Source: Branchiostoma floridae (lineage: Eukaryota; Chordata; Leptocardii; Amphioxiformes; Branchiostomatidae). Taken from it: a stretch of 64,000 nucleotides of DNA. Location of the stretch: positions 20,267,612-20,331,611 of the forward strand of contig NC_049984.1 in the NCBI RefSeq assembly GCF_000003815.2, in the 5' to 3' direction. Position 1 is the first letter of the stretch. Each line of letters starts with the position of its first letter. The translations under genes were made by a program, and so were the position numbers. Of this stretch, positions 1 through 11,504 are shown one piece after another. The notes beneath the pieces were generated by a model that saw only the letters and a list, made by a program, of their open reading frames with translations, was not told where the DNA came from and did no database searches.

Positions 1-3000
1 GTGCAGATGCAAGGTGAATGATGGCAAACACATGCAAATAGAACTGAAGCTACATACTGTACCATTATGTTTGCAATGAAAGTACGCACTCCAATTCAGG
101 AATCACTCACTCGCTCACGTCCCATAACCACAGTGGTCGTATGTACCACCAATTTGGGGCAAGTCTCAGACAAATCTGTGGGAGTGCAATGTCAAATGGA
201 AAACTCAAATAAAGTACACACCTCTTCTTTGCCAATTTTGAACTGGATAGATTCAAATTTATGTTGTTTTCTTCTCTTTTCCCCAGCTAATTTTGCACTC
301 ATCAAGGACTTATATGCAATGTCCTTTGTAAAAATGCTTGTTTTCCCCACTGGCATTGTCTCTGCAGAATTATTACAAAATCATTCAGAAATGAGGAAAT
401 ATTGTATACAAAAATGATATAGTTTTACAGCCTTCCTAGTACTGTAGCACCACCATGGTCTATTTCAGGCAGTCCTTTTCCCAATTCCCATGCAATAACC
501 TCACACAAACAACATGCAGTAACTTTGTATTTTGAAAAGTTTTAAAATATTGTACTTAAATTGAGAAAATACAGTAAGAAAACAAGCCAAGATTTGTTTC
601 TAGTATAGTTTATTGACCTTACTAAGTAGAAACAACTGGATGCTTTTTACAAGTTTTAGAAGACTTTATTATCATTACCAACACATAAATATCAGCAACA
701 GACAAAGAGCCAAGCTTATGTTGAAGTAAGAGTAGGACTGATATTGAACAAGAATTAACAAGTTGTAACTTGGAGACAGGAAAAAATTAGAATAACATTG
801 GAACCAGTTTAGTATTATCTTATTGTCAAAATGTAACGTAAAGCAGAGTTGATGATAAGTACAAGTAGTGTGCTTAAACATGCTTTCATGAGCTTGAAAT
901 GGGCTTTTTGTAATAGATGCACTACTGAGTACTGTATAACTAATACATGTAACTTTGAAAAGAAACATTTCTGTGTGCATTTCATGAAAAGTAGAATGTC
1001 AGCAAGACCTGCCAACTTAAAATATTGATGAATCCAAATTCTATAGCTTGGTAATACAAGAATGGTTTTACAATTTTAGTTTAATGTCAACAACCTGCTG
1101 TATGCTAGTGTTTTCATGTACTTACCTGTATGTATAACTGTTGTATTTCAGGTGTGGGGAATGACAATGATGGCATACTAGTCCTGGGGGCCACCAACAT
1201 TCCGTGGACCCTGGATGCTGCTATCAGGAGACGGTAGGGAACCAGTCAGAGAAATTATAAGTTACAAATAGTCAGGACTATTTTCATCTAATTATTTCTT
1301 TTCTTTCTTCCTTTAGTGCCCACGATCATTATGTCAACTTGATAAGTATGGCACAGTCTTTATTTAATGTCCTATCCGAGGGACGTCCCTAGCCAAAGCT
1401 AGGTGCTCATTTTCCCCTGAATGAAGTGGGTAAGTCATGTAAAGTGCCTTTGCCAAGGGCACACGAAGGGTTCAAACTCGGGACCTCTTGGGGCTCAGTC
1501 CAACGCGCTGCCACTACACCACCAATCTCACGTAATTCTACTGTACATTGGAGTTGTCATCAGTGTGTGAATGTAAATGGGTGACATATTGGGTGATATT
1601 TTGAAAAGTGATTGGCTGCTGAATGGTGTGCATTTGTTGCCACATACACAAAAGAAACGTTCAACTAATGCAATGTTTATGAAAACAACAACTCTTAATC
1701 AATTAACTAAGTAAAGCTAAAAGGTACATTTATAGAGCAAAATGGCAACATTTAGTACATTGTTTGTTGTTTAGGTTTGAGAAGCGCATCTACATCCCCC
1801 TGCCAGAGGACCATGCTCGTACCACCATGTTTAAACTGCACATCGGGAACACACCCCACAACATGTCCGAGACAGACTTCAGGGACTTAGGCAAGCGCAG
1901 TGATGGGTAAGAAACACACACACTCTCTGTAACCCTGTGTTTGTTCCTGCACTTACCTCTCATTTTCGTTAATTTAACTCTTAGTGGACTTGACTTGACT
2001 TGACTTTATTCAGATCCACTTTTAGCTATTACAACAATGTCAAACATTATGTTGCCAGCTAGTGGACGAGTTAGAATTTGGAATAGTTACAGGAATTGTA
2101 GGTGAAATATGTAAATTAGCCACAACAACTTCTGTACTGTTCAGGACTTAGCACTTATCTACTTTAGCACTAGATAGAAGCAGTAGATGTGAGTAGTGCC
2201 GGCTCCCGGGATTAGAACTCCGGTCAGCCAGCTCAGGAGCTCGGGCCAGCCAAAGTAAATGCAGGCTAGGCTAGGCTAAACTGTCTGGACTAAAATCACG
2301 GTATGGAAGTGTACCATGTCCCTATTCTCATGGAGCATGTCGCCAGTAGTAAGAAAAGAAGTCCCACTGCATATGTGAATAAGAATTGTGGAACTAGTAA
2401 GACCCTGTATTCCCACAGGTACTCTGGTGCTGACATCGCCATCGTGGTGCGGGACGCCCTCATGATGCCTGTCAGGAAAGTGCAGTCTGCCACACACTTC
2501 AGAAAGGTCAGGTTCTTTTTACACAACCTGGTGTTTTATACAACTGACATTTCTGTGACTGTCTGTCACCTTATTTCCACACACACACACACACACTGCA
2601 GCGTAGGTGTCGCTTCTTACAGATGTGGTCCCAAACATTTAGTAGTTACACATTGTATACATACAGATAGTCAATGCACTGTTGACCCAATCATAAAGGA
2701 CTGTATTGTATACATTCGGGTAACTGTTGCTAAGTAGCAATCATTATGATAAAAGTGCAGCCATGCACAGAAGCTCAGGCTCTCTTGTGCTTCATCTGTT
2801 GTCTTTATACAAGACTGCCTCCCAGGAGCTAAAGGCTGACAGTAATAATGTCCACTTCTCTTCACACTGTCAGATAATTCTTTGTAATGTTCATTCATTT
2901 ATTATCAAGTAAGGTTACTGGTAGAATTAAACATCCATCCAAATTTTCTCAGCAGGACTACAGTATTGTCCAAGATTATGATTGGTGCCTGTAGTCCATG

Positions 3001-5442
3001 CACATTTATTTTGAAGATACATATTAGGTACAGTCAAACCTGCCCAAGACGACCACCCGGGGGACCGGACAAAAACGGTCGATTTGGACAGGTGGTCGCT
3101 GAGAAGAGTATCGACTCAAAACATGCCCTATGCAAAGTATAACGGTTTCCGTTGTGTTTGATGGCAAAATTAAATAGTAAGCACACTGCAAGCACGCAAA
3201 GAAGCAGTAAGGTATTTAATGTCAACTACAACACGCACACTGTAAATTGTAAATTTAACCCCAGCTTTTATACGATACAGTATAATATTTGTACACTAAC
3301 GTTTTAGACAGTAAGGGAACTTTGATGCTGTCAGTTACCATACAAGCCTTTATTCGTCGCTGTGTTCTTGATCGCCGTATCTGAAATAACTACGGTGCAC
3401 CTTTCGAATTCTATGCCCGGTACGTCCCAATAGCGTACTTACCCAAGGGTGAATGTACAGTACAGTTGGACAAAAGCACTCACACAGATCTTTCTTTAAA
3501 AGGTATGAGCTACACAGATCTTTCTTAGAAATTCCCTCCCATATTACAGTAGACTGCCCCATTGACTCACCCATTGACCGCCGCAATCTTTATTCTAAAC
3601 ATAACATCGTAATGGCAGTCAAAATCCGACGCAAACTGGTCGATTTCGCGCTAGTTATCATAAAAAATCGATGAAAACCTCAATTTTGAAAATGATGCGG
3701 TCGTTAAGGGGCCCAATTTGGGCCGGTCGCGGTCGCGTTGGCCAGGTGGTCGTTGAGAAAGGGTCGCTTAATGCTTACGTCAATAGGGAAAAAAATCGGG
3801 ACCGAGAAAAAGCGGTCGAAATGGCCAGGTGGTCGCTGAGAAGAGGTGGTCGCTTGGGCAGGTTTGACTGTACATATAACCTGACCATGTACCTTGTTGT
3901 GAGGCTTGTGCTCATGAAATGTTTGTAGGAACAAGCTACAGTACAGTCTGAAATAATGTCATACTGAGTCTACTGACAAAAGTTATTTGTACATTTGTGA
4001 GGGGTAGCCCCATGCTGAAGGACTAGAAACCTACAAGAAACTTGCATCTAGAGACTAGAATCATCAAAGCTGCAGAGTTGGACAAGTTTTTTATAAATTC
4101 ACTTCCCCTGTAGGTCAACTATTTGAAAAAAATCTGGGAGTGTGGTTCAGCAGGCTAGTAGACCTAATGTTACACCTACCCATAGAAATGCCCATGGAAA
4201 TCACACTAGCCTAATTGGGCACAACAGTACATGCACGTGCCTGATCAGGACTGTAACTTGCCTGGGCCATCAGGCCAATGCAGCTGTCTTACCCTGGGCT
4301 GTAGTTGTCAATGTGAAGCTGAGTCAGTGAACATTGCTTGACTACATGGGACCAGGGGTATGAAATGTTTATGAATAGTGTCTAACTAAACTGTACATAG
4401 CAGGAGCATTGAGGACAATGTTAGATATCTAGTATCTCTACTCAGAATGAATTTGGTGAAACTGAATAGTGTTGATAAGGTCGTCTGCATTACAGATGAA
4501 CTGTATGTTCACGTAAACCTGATTTGCAGGTGCGAGGTCCATCCAGGGATGACCCACAGCTCATAGTGGATGACCTACTGACACCCTGCTCCCCGGGCAG
4601 CCCAGGAGCTATAGAGATGGCCTGGACAGAAGTACCCTCCGACAAGCTGGCCGAACCTGTCGTTACTCTGGTAAGCAGTGTTTTAAGCTGTACAGTGGTC
4701 TTAAGTAGCGCTCCAGTGGTTAGTGACCCAGCCTCTGGAACTAGAACCATGAGTTTGATTCTGGCTGTGTCAATCACCCAACATGCACAGTTACAACTGG
4801 AAGGGGCTGCAGTCCTTGGGACGTGACATTATTCATTGTACTTGTTGGAAAGCCGTTAAACTGTAAATAGTATCTGTCTTCTTTGTCTAATTTATCTTCA
4901 GTAAACTAAATTAGTAAACTAAATTGGATCTCTTGGATGCTACCTGAAACTTCTGTTTCTAAAATCATAGCCTGTTACTTGAGTAACTAGTATTTGGCAT
5001 ATCCTATCATACCCCCCTCACATTAGGCGAAAATCGATCAGACGACGAGTCTGCGAGTTCAAAATTACGAGGAGGTATGACCCTGCTGCCGACGAAGAAA
5101 TGGCCGAGTTCCCCCCTTCCCGTCAAGGTCATGTCTCCTCGTAATTTAGAGCTCGCAGACTCGTTGTCCGATCGATTTTCGCCTAATGTGAGGGGGGTAT
5201 TACCTGGTCCAGACTTCACATTGATTTATCATTAACTGACTTAAAATCACTCTTACTGTCTTCACTTTTCCCCCTATACATGTACTTACTGTATGTAAAC
5301 TTTTGTCACTTTTCTGACTGCACCATTTTGTTGGTTGCAGAGTGACATGATGCAGGCCCTGAGCAGGACTCGGCCCACCGTTAATGAGAACGACCTGACA
5401 AAGCTGAAGAAGTTCACAGAGGACTTTGGGCAGGAGGGGTGA
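1..5442 (+). CDS. VPS4: VPS4 AAA ATPase, 3' part only (copy 1)
   Basis: Exons read as 1-13 (tail of the Walker B exon), 1152-1233, 1775-1906, 2419-2506, 4530-4670 and 5341-5442, all with GT-AG introns and matching phases. They encode the second half of VPS4, the ATPase that disassembles ESCRT-III at endosomes and the midbody. Visible are the second region of homology ([20 protein letters not shown], with the arginine fingers), the stretch around [15 protein letters not shown], and the Vps4 C-terminal domain ([16 protein letters not shown]) ending in EDFGQEG. The window opens inside an exon, so whether the 5' half exists upstream cannot be judged. The exons nearly match those of the full gene at 45735-55117: two synonymous differences, plus two residue changes at the C-terminus, where this copy keeps the residues I expect for the family. 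It may be an allele rather than a paralogue. Confidence 0.9.
1345..1535 (-). mobile_element. tRNA-derived SINE
   Basis: Read on the minus strand, the head is tRNA-like: GTAGTGGCAGCGCGTTGGAC resembles an A box and GAGTTTGAACCC a B box. A body follows, then an AATAAAG-containing tail near 1350. It lies in a VPS4 intron. The same insertion is present in the second copy (about 52365-52556), so it predates the split of the copies. It is too diverged to be called a functional tRNA gene. Confidence 0.65.
1990..2059 (-). mobile_element. 5'-truncated LINE/SINE tail with 8-bp TSD
   Basis: The second copy has TAGTGGAC once at this place. Copy 1 has it twice (1982-1989 and 2060-2067) around 70 extra bases. 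On the minus strand the insert ends in AATAAAGTCAAGTCAAGTCA, a simple-repeat tail typical of CR1/L2-like elements or SINEs that use them. The empty site makes insertion the likely history, although deletion between the direct repeats is possible. Confidence 0.65.
3031..3870. mobile_element. MITE, Tc1/mariner-like (TA target site)
   Basis: The termini are inverted repeats, CAGTCAAACCTGCCCAAG at the left and its complement at 3853-3870. TA flanks both sides (3029-3030 and 3871-3872). At the equivalent place in the other VPS4 copy (near 53952) a single TA is present and the 840 bases are absent. The interior has subterminal repeats of a GGTGGTCGCTGAGAAG motif and no transposase frame. TA target site plus CAGT-type ends point to a non-autonomous Tc1/mariner family. 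A similar end also occurs near 39418-39433. Confidence 0.8.
5008..5200. mobile_element. Foldback MITE with about 75-bp inverted arms
   Basis: The left arm begins ACCCCCCTCACATTAGGCGA and the right arm is its complement, extended through a segment with GACGAGTCTGCGAG and ATTACGAGGAG. The arms fill nearly the whole element, so it would form one long hairpin. A second copy is at about 54685-54878 in the duplicated region. A diverged relative with the CGAAAATCGATCGGACGACG core is at 43078-43335. No clear target duplication is visible. Confidence 0.7.
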
Positions 5443-6936
5443 GCTGACCAGGGACACCGGGAGTAGCGAGGGACACATGAAATATCAAACAGTCAATCTG
5501 ACAAGCTAGAAAACATGTGGCTTTATGACTAGTCACTAAAGACTCTTAGTACTGAAGTTATGGGGGGGGGGGGGCAAATGTAAAGTGAGAAGGAAAAGTG
5601 GACTGATAAATGTACAGATAAGTTGTAACTTTGGGTTGAAATACTGAAACTGAAAGTAATTACACTGGAACACTATCTCTTTCATGTACATAATATGTAT
5701 TTAGTAGAGTTATCAGGATGCTACTTCAACTTAGTACCTTTAGATAAGGCAAAAGGGTTATGGTAAATTTGCTCGTGCAAACCTGATTTGGGAAGGCATG
5801 CGCTGAATTATTTTTGGAGAATCTGATGTGCATCAGTAATAAATTAGTGTATCAAGTTACGGATATTGGGCTTGTGGTGAAGTTTAGAGAAATTAATCTT
5901 ATAAATTGTTTCATCAGATATGAAAAAGATGCCTTTAACAAATTATGCACAAACTTGTACATGTATTTTGACATGCACTAGCACTACTATACTGTATACA
6001 AGTGCTGCTTTTTTTCTGTTCCTTATCAACTTGATTGTGCTTGTTGTAACAGTACATAAACATAGAGTTGTCTTGAATGCCCTGCATGAATGAAACCTTA
6101 CACATACAATTTCCATTCTCTGGTAGTATGCATGTATGTAAACTATGTACTTACCTTTTGTATCCACTGGTTTGCCTTGTAGATGTAATGAGTTCAATTT
6201 TTGTACTGTTTCCAAGGGTCTTTTACAAATGTACATCTGGCATGTTTCTGTGTGCCCAAGGCAGTCATCCAGATGTAGATATAGCAGAATGAGTAGTCCA
6301 GTCCTGGCATTGGTGGATCAATGATGACATTAACCTGGAACAATGTGATGCTGCAGATTTGAGATGACCTTTATTTTGAGACCAGGTGAAGGGAATATGC
6401 TGCCACTTGTCACCAGTGCTGCATACCTAAACTTAGGTTCAGGCTCACGTCTGCACTCATAAGTTTGTACAAGTTAGTGCAGTTCTTGTCCAAAGTACAG
6501 GTACGCAGCACTACTTATTGCTTATGGAGATCTTCTGTCTCAGAACAGACATTTTCATCAGTCTTGCACCACACCCAGCAGAACTGACACAGACAGATGC
6601 CTTTGGTCAGAATATATCTCAGAGCTCTCACCTTTGCTGGAGTATTAGAATTATGATGATTTTTGCTAATCAGACCAAAACCTATCAGAGAGGAATGATG
6701 AACCTATATTGGAAGGCTGTAGGCTGCAAGATTTCAATTTTGCTGACTAATAATTGTTCAGATACATACAGTATGTGTGCACACATTCTTCTTTGTCTTC
6801 TGTAAAGCAGCAGCACATACCACTAACTCACTACATGTAGCATTACCTGGAGCAACTGTAAATTTTATATTTAGTAGTGACTGTCTATACCACAGAGCCC
6901 CCATACAGGCTGTGACAGCCTGGCTTTAGTCTACAC
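5443..6936. other. VPS4 3' flank, no further coding signal
   Basis: This is AT-rich sequence following the VPS4 stop codon, duplicated at 55118-56597. I see no conserved reading frame. It probably contains the 3' UTR. A candidate AATAAA lies further down near 7624, which would imply a UTR of about 2.2 kb including the MITE at 6937-7272, but nearer weak signals cannot be excluded. Confidence 0.5.
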
Positions 6937-7272
6937 TAGGGCTGGGTATTGGTACAGTGTACCGGTACAAAACCGATATTTTCTCATCGGACCGGTCCAG
7001 AAAAACCGGACCTGAAAAAATTTGTGGACTGGATGTTGGACATTAACAGATTACTTGATCAGGCATTCACACGTTTTGGCACTTGAAAGTGGAAGAAAAG
7101 AACAAGAGTAAAGTCAGAGCCAGTGTGAGTCTAATTATCCACCAAACAGATTTCTTTGTAGTGAAATGGACCATTGGTATGAGTCATACTGCATCAGGTT
7201 CAAGTCCGGACCTGGACCTGATCCTCTGGACCTGAACCGGACCTGAATTTCCTGTACCGGTACCCACCCCTA
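6937..7272. mobile_element. hAT-type MITE with 8-bp TSD
   Basis: The element runs from TAGGGCTGGGTATTGGTAC to GTACCGGTACCCACCCCTA, imperfect inverted repeats, and is flanked by GTCTACAC on both sides (6929-6936, 7273-7280). An 8-bp target duplication with TAGGG-type ends is a hAT signature. The interior is rich in GGACCTG/CAGGTCC motifs and has no transposase. In the second copy the same element is split by about 6.4 kb (56598-56636 and 63018 onward). Confidence 0.8.
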
Positions 7273-7280
7273 GTCTACAC

Positions 7281-9330
7281 ACATTCAAGTCAAGGGATTG
7301 GCACTGATGCCTGGCAGCATAAAATTTCTACAGCATGAAATATTTGGGATCATGTATGATATATCTATGTTTACATATGTATATATATCAGTCTTCTTGA
7401 TATTACAAGACTGTACCATTCTTCAGCAAGTCAGCTTTAGTTTAAAAATATGCAAAGAACAGTCATTATTAACCTTGGAACAATCGTGTTGGGATATAGG
7501 TTTTTTGCAGCACAGGTTCTTATCTTAAGGTTCACTCGGTTCATTTGTATCCTTGTCTTTTATGTCAAGTCAAGATATAGTGTGTTTTGACTGTTAAATA
7601 AGTAATTTCTGTTACGAAAAAGAATAAAAATCTTGAAAATGTTCTAATTCAGTGTCTTTTTTTTTCAAATTTCTTCTGACCAACCAGTATTTCTATTCAG
7701 CCACAAAATATACTTTGATATAGTTATCATGAAAAAGCCAAGGTTAGCAAACTTGTATCAAATAATTTAAGTTAAATGATCAAAAAACCCTTAAGACCAA
7801 GTATCTGCAAGGATCAAACAATGGTGGCAGGGGTAAAAAAAATCGATTTGGCTCATATTTTGCTGTCATAGTACTTGGTACCCAACCCCTCAAAATAGCT
7901 TTCTTTTATATCAAAACTCCTCGTTGCCATGGTAATGAGCAAATCAACTTTTCTGGCCATTTTCCCCAATTTTTGCATCTTAAAAACACAGAAATACAAT
8001 GTTTAACACATTAGCATTGTCACTGCAACACCTATGAATATATCATCAAAGCAAAACAAGATCTCAATAGGCCAACATTTTGACTTTTGGAAATGAAATG
8101 TCTAACAAGATAAAACTTCAGTGCTCAGGCAACATAAAAATAATGTTTCAAGCTTTCAAAAATGTAAATTTTGGCCCAACTTTGTAACACTAGATGTACA
8201 TATAAGTGCCACTCTGGTAGCTTTTTTTGGCTTGAAATTTGTATCCTGTATAGATATCTTGCATATCTATCAAATGCATTGTTGCAAAATTTGGTAACTT
8301 GTTTGGTTGTCATATGGTTGTCCTAAAAAGTAGGCCAGTTTTTGCGTTTGGCAAAAATTGTAAATTTTGGCCATGTTCATAGTAGTATACATGACAAAGT
8401 GAATAAGAATTCTTTGTCAAATGTAGTACTTTGTGAAAATTTTTAATTTTAGCCATGTTCAAAGGCTACCAGTTTGCAGATTACAAAAGGTGTCCTAGCA
8501 TAGTACTAAATGTCTGAGTTTTATTTGTAATAGGAATGCACACCATATTCTGAGTCATTTGTGAAGATTAGTCATCCAGGATACATTAAAATTGAAGAAG
8601 ATTCACTCTTTACTTCTGGATACTTTAAAAAACTTTAATAGACCTTTCTTCATCAGTGGAAAAAAAACGTCTATTAAAATTTTTAAAGTCTCCAGAAGTA
8701 AAGAGTGAATTTTCTTCAATTTCATATTCTGAGTCTATTAATTTTAATGTTGACAGCAGAGTTACTTACTGTTTTATTGCGTACAGAAGTAAAAGACTTG
8801 ATGCAATGTTTTATCGCTCCAAGTCCTCTCACATGTTTCATTGAAATTTGGAAAATGCGTCCAAGCTTGTTTTTTCGGACCTTTCTTGTTACCTGTGCAC
8901 ATTGAATTTAAAATGATCGTTCGTTCGTTCGTCCAATAGCCTTTTAATCGGCCGTAGGCTGATTAATCAGCCGTAGGGGCAGCACAACATGTTATGCTGT
9001 ATCAATAGGCATTTTAGTCCCCTGGCGGCGCCTATCTCCTCTCCGATGTCATCCATAAAATTTGCTTGCTGTTGTGAATCATCAGTCAGCTTGTGTACAT
9101 GTATACCACATACTCTCAAAGCAGAGGTTGATGTAGCCCGGATAGGCTGACAATGTTTACTGACGGTCTGGAGTTTCTGAATATGTCATGTACTATGTAT
9201 AAATCTGTTAGATGTATATTAAACAGATACAGCTTTAACTTTTTTCATCCATACAGTGCAATCAAAAAGGCACTCTCTTTTATTAAGAAAGAAAACAGGT
9301 ATTAACAATGCATTATTTTATGTTCATTAG
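7281..9330. other. Intergenic, AT-rich, with a foldback repeat
   Basis: There is no gene I can support. A long imperfect inverted repeat lies at 8590-8645 and 8668-8725, with about 55-bp arms sharing ACTCTTTACTTCTGGA, probably a MITE. Near 8930-9000 is a dispersed GGCCGTAGGGGCAGCAC motif, seen again near 43011. Bases 7281-7992 are repeated at the end of the window. Confidence 0.5.
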
Positions 9331-9333
9331 GCC

Positions 9334-10192
9334 TTGTTGATTTGATTATATGGATGACATCCTCTGGGAACTCCAAAACTGATGCGAGCGAGCGAATAAA
9401 AAAAAAAGTTTGGCCAAAAAAAAAAGTTGCCTCCAGTATGAAATCAAAGTGGCCAGGAAGGTTGAACATAGGACTAAACACTCATAGTATGGTATACCAA
9501 CAGTTAGGTGTAGGGACCAGTACATTATACGGGTGCAAGACATTTTTTTTCTTCTTGGACCAATCCCAAAAGAATCAGAGGAACAGGTTTCGCCAATTAC
9601 AAAATGGACACACTATTTCATCAGGCATTTTGGGTCTTACTGGGGCCAAGAAGACAACAAGAGAAAGTCAAGTAGAGTTTATAGTCAATTGTACCAAGTT
9701 TCTACAGTCAAAGGTACAGAGACAGTTAGCCTTTATTACCTGGAGATGGGATTTTTGGGAGTCCAATAATCCAGATTCCTTTGTAGCAAAACTGATCAAT
9801 TACCATTGTTTTGAGTACCGCCAGTTCTCAAGTTTCCACGGACAATCAGGTCCAGGTTCAGATCCGGACCTGAAAATGATCCTCTGGACCTGAACAGGGC
9901 CTGAATTTTCTGTACTGGTACCTCCCCCTACCAACAGTAGATTTTTTCTTTCTGTCCTTTCACATCTTATTCTTTGACTTTAGATTTATTTTGGCATTCT
10001 ATGGCATTAGACTATGATTAGTTATCTGTTTTCTGATACTTTTTTTTTTCAATCTACAGAATATTTGTGCTCATTTTACAGCTGCTTTGCACAGTTTATT
10101 GTGTGGTTGAAAACTTTTTTTTGGAAACGGCCGAAACTTGGTGCGAGCGCAGATGTCATCCATAGAATCAAATCAACATGGCCTTACTTTTG
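9334..10192. mobile_element. MITE with inverted ends and TTA flanks, hosting a hAT MITE
   Basis: The left end (GGCC, then TTGTTGATTTGATTATATGG) is inverted at about 10160-10192, and TTA lies outside both ends, suggesting a PIF/Harbinger-like target. Subterminal GATGCGAGC motifs are shared. Related copies or fragments appear at 15866-16262, 23876-23930 and 35300-35590, so this is a dispersed family. The open frame across 9342-9893 runs through two nested repeats and is not a gene. Confidence 0.6.
9505..9930. mobile_element. hAT-type MITE nested in another MITE
   Basis: It is bounded by TAGGTGTAGGGACCAGTAC and GTACTGGTACCTCCCCCTA, with CCAACAGT duplicated at 9497-9504 and 9931-9938. The right half (GGTCCAGGTTCAGATCCGGA) is related to the element at 6937-7272, so both belong to one family. 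It interrupts the 9334-10192 MITE and is therefore younger. Confidence 0.75.
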
Positions 10193-11504
10193 GGGAAGGG
10201 ATCACAAGGAACATGGATGACAAACAGCGTGGCACAAAATTTAGCAGAACAATACTTCAGACAGTAGCAGTGAGCTGGAAATTCCAGCTAGGTACTAAAC
10301 TTTGACCATTACATGGTGTGGGGACGGTGTGGCATACATGTACATGCAACTGGTAGAGCGTTGGGCTCGGAACCAAGAGGTCCCAATTGTCCCTATGCAC
10401 CCTATGGGGCAAGAAGGTCTTTTTACAAAATAACAACAAAGTGGTCTACAATGTATTTTCTTAATTTTGTACTGTAAGACAGTTATCATGCCATCTGTCT
10501 GTGATAACATAACTGTTTCAAACAAAAGGTTCAGAAAACAATGATTATGTACCAACTACTGGAAATGCATTTAAATTTGCAGGAAGTCAAGTTTTGAGTT
10601 CGTGCTAGTAACGTTAGGTAATTTTGAGTTTGCTGTGATGTGGCCACTGCAAAAAAACATGAACATAAACTCACTGAAAACATTTACATTGCATTTACAG
10701 TATATCATACAGAAATTAAACATTCACACAACACCATTCAAAATTACCTCCTTGTACAAAACAACTATTACACAGAGACGAGGATGTGTTGAAGCAGTCC
10801 TACATGATTACACACACACTTGGAGCCAGATTAGAGTCCTCATTTGTTTCTACTCTGCATACAACAGCAAATACATGAAGGTTGCAGGTACACAGTATGA
10901 AACAATAGCTTAATATATATACATTCTCTGGTGAAATAGACAGCTTAAATCCCATATCAGAAACCATAAGGAAAATATTAATCATATACTCCATGATATA
11001 CCTGGACACATAGCATGTACATAAAGCTCAGCAATAGTTTTCTTCTATTCCATCAGGATTCCTCACATGTAAGAAACATTACAAACAATGAGAACACAAA
11101 AGCACAAGGTGAGAAGTTTTCCGGTGAAAACTTAGTTTTGACCAGACCATGATTTATTTTATTTTACAGTGTGTAATCATCGTGAAGTACAAACAAAAGC
11201 ACAGTTTCATTTAAGTTTGCGTTTCTGCTTTCCAAAATGTTTTTTTGCAAATGGAAGTTCAGAACATGGAATCAAGAAATGGGAATATCACTTTGGGCCT
11301 TACTAGCACTGCTATAGTTGTGTTTAAGTCACCAAAATACAGCATTTCAGCCAGAATTGTACTGAACATAGACAAAATATACAGCCTTCTCATGTTATTT
11401 AACATCTTACATGTATGTCAGTACAATTATGGCTGAAATGCTGTATTTTGGTGACATAAGCACAACTATAGCAGTGCTAATAATGCCCATGTACATGTAA
11501 GCCC
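10193..11504. other. Intergenic and BBS4 3' UTR region
   Basis: No coding signal is seen to about 11150. A partial tRNA-like repeat lies near 10345-10390. AATAAA motifs on the minus strand at about 11153-11165 are a plausible BBS4 polyadenylation signal, giving a UTR of about 350 bases that contains the hairpin at 11294-11489. Confidence 0.45.
11294..11489. repeat. Long inverted repeat in BBS4 3' UTR
   Basis: Arms at 11294-11353 and 11431-11489 pair almost completely; both carry AGCACTGCTATAGTTGTG and CACCAAAATACAGCATTTCA or their complements. It lies just downstream of the BBS4 stop codon, so it would be transcribed as a stem of about 58 bp. It is probably a small MITE. No clear target duplication is seen. 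Confidence 0.7.

Larger units (their letters stand above)
1..7992 (+). repeat. Large direct duplication, copy 1
   Basis: This stretch matches 51012-56636 and then 63018-64000, where the window ends, in the same orientation. The match covers exons, introns and downstream flank with scattered substitutions and indels. Copy 1 alone carries the 840-bp MITE at 3031-3870 and a 70-bp insertion at 1990-2059. Copy 2 alone carries about 6.4 kb of inserted DNA. Because noncoding sequence is nearly as similar as exons, the copies are either allelic haplotypes or a very recent duplication. Confidence 0.95.

Noticed and set aside
67-417. 116-residue frame repeated at 51078-51437
   Set aside because: It lies within a VPS4 intron and differs by indels between copies.
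2180-2245. Possible tRNA gene (box-B-like GAGTTCTAATCC on the minus strand)
   Set aside because: No complete cloverleaf can be folded; it looks like a SINE fragment. The same holds near 4700, 10350 and 48590.
9342-9893. 183-residue plus-strand frame
   Set aside because: It crosses the borders of two nested MITEs and shows no domain.
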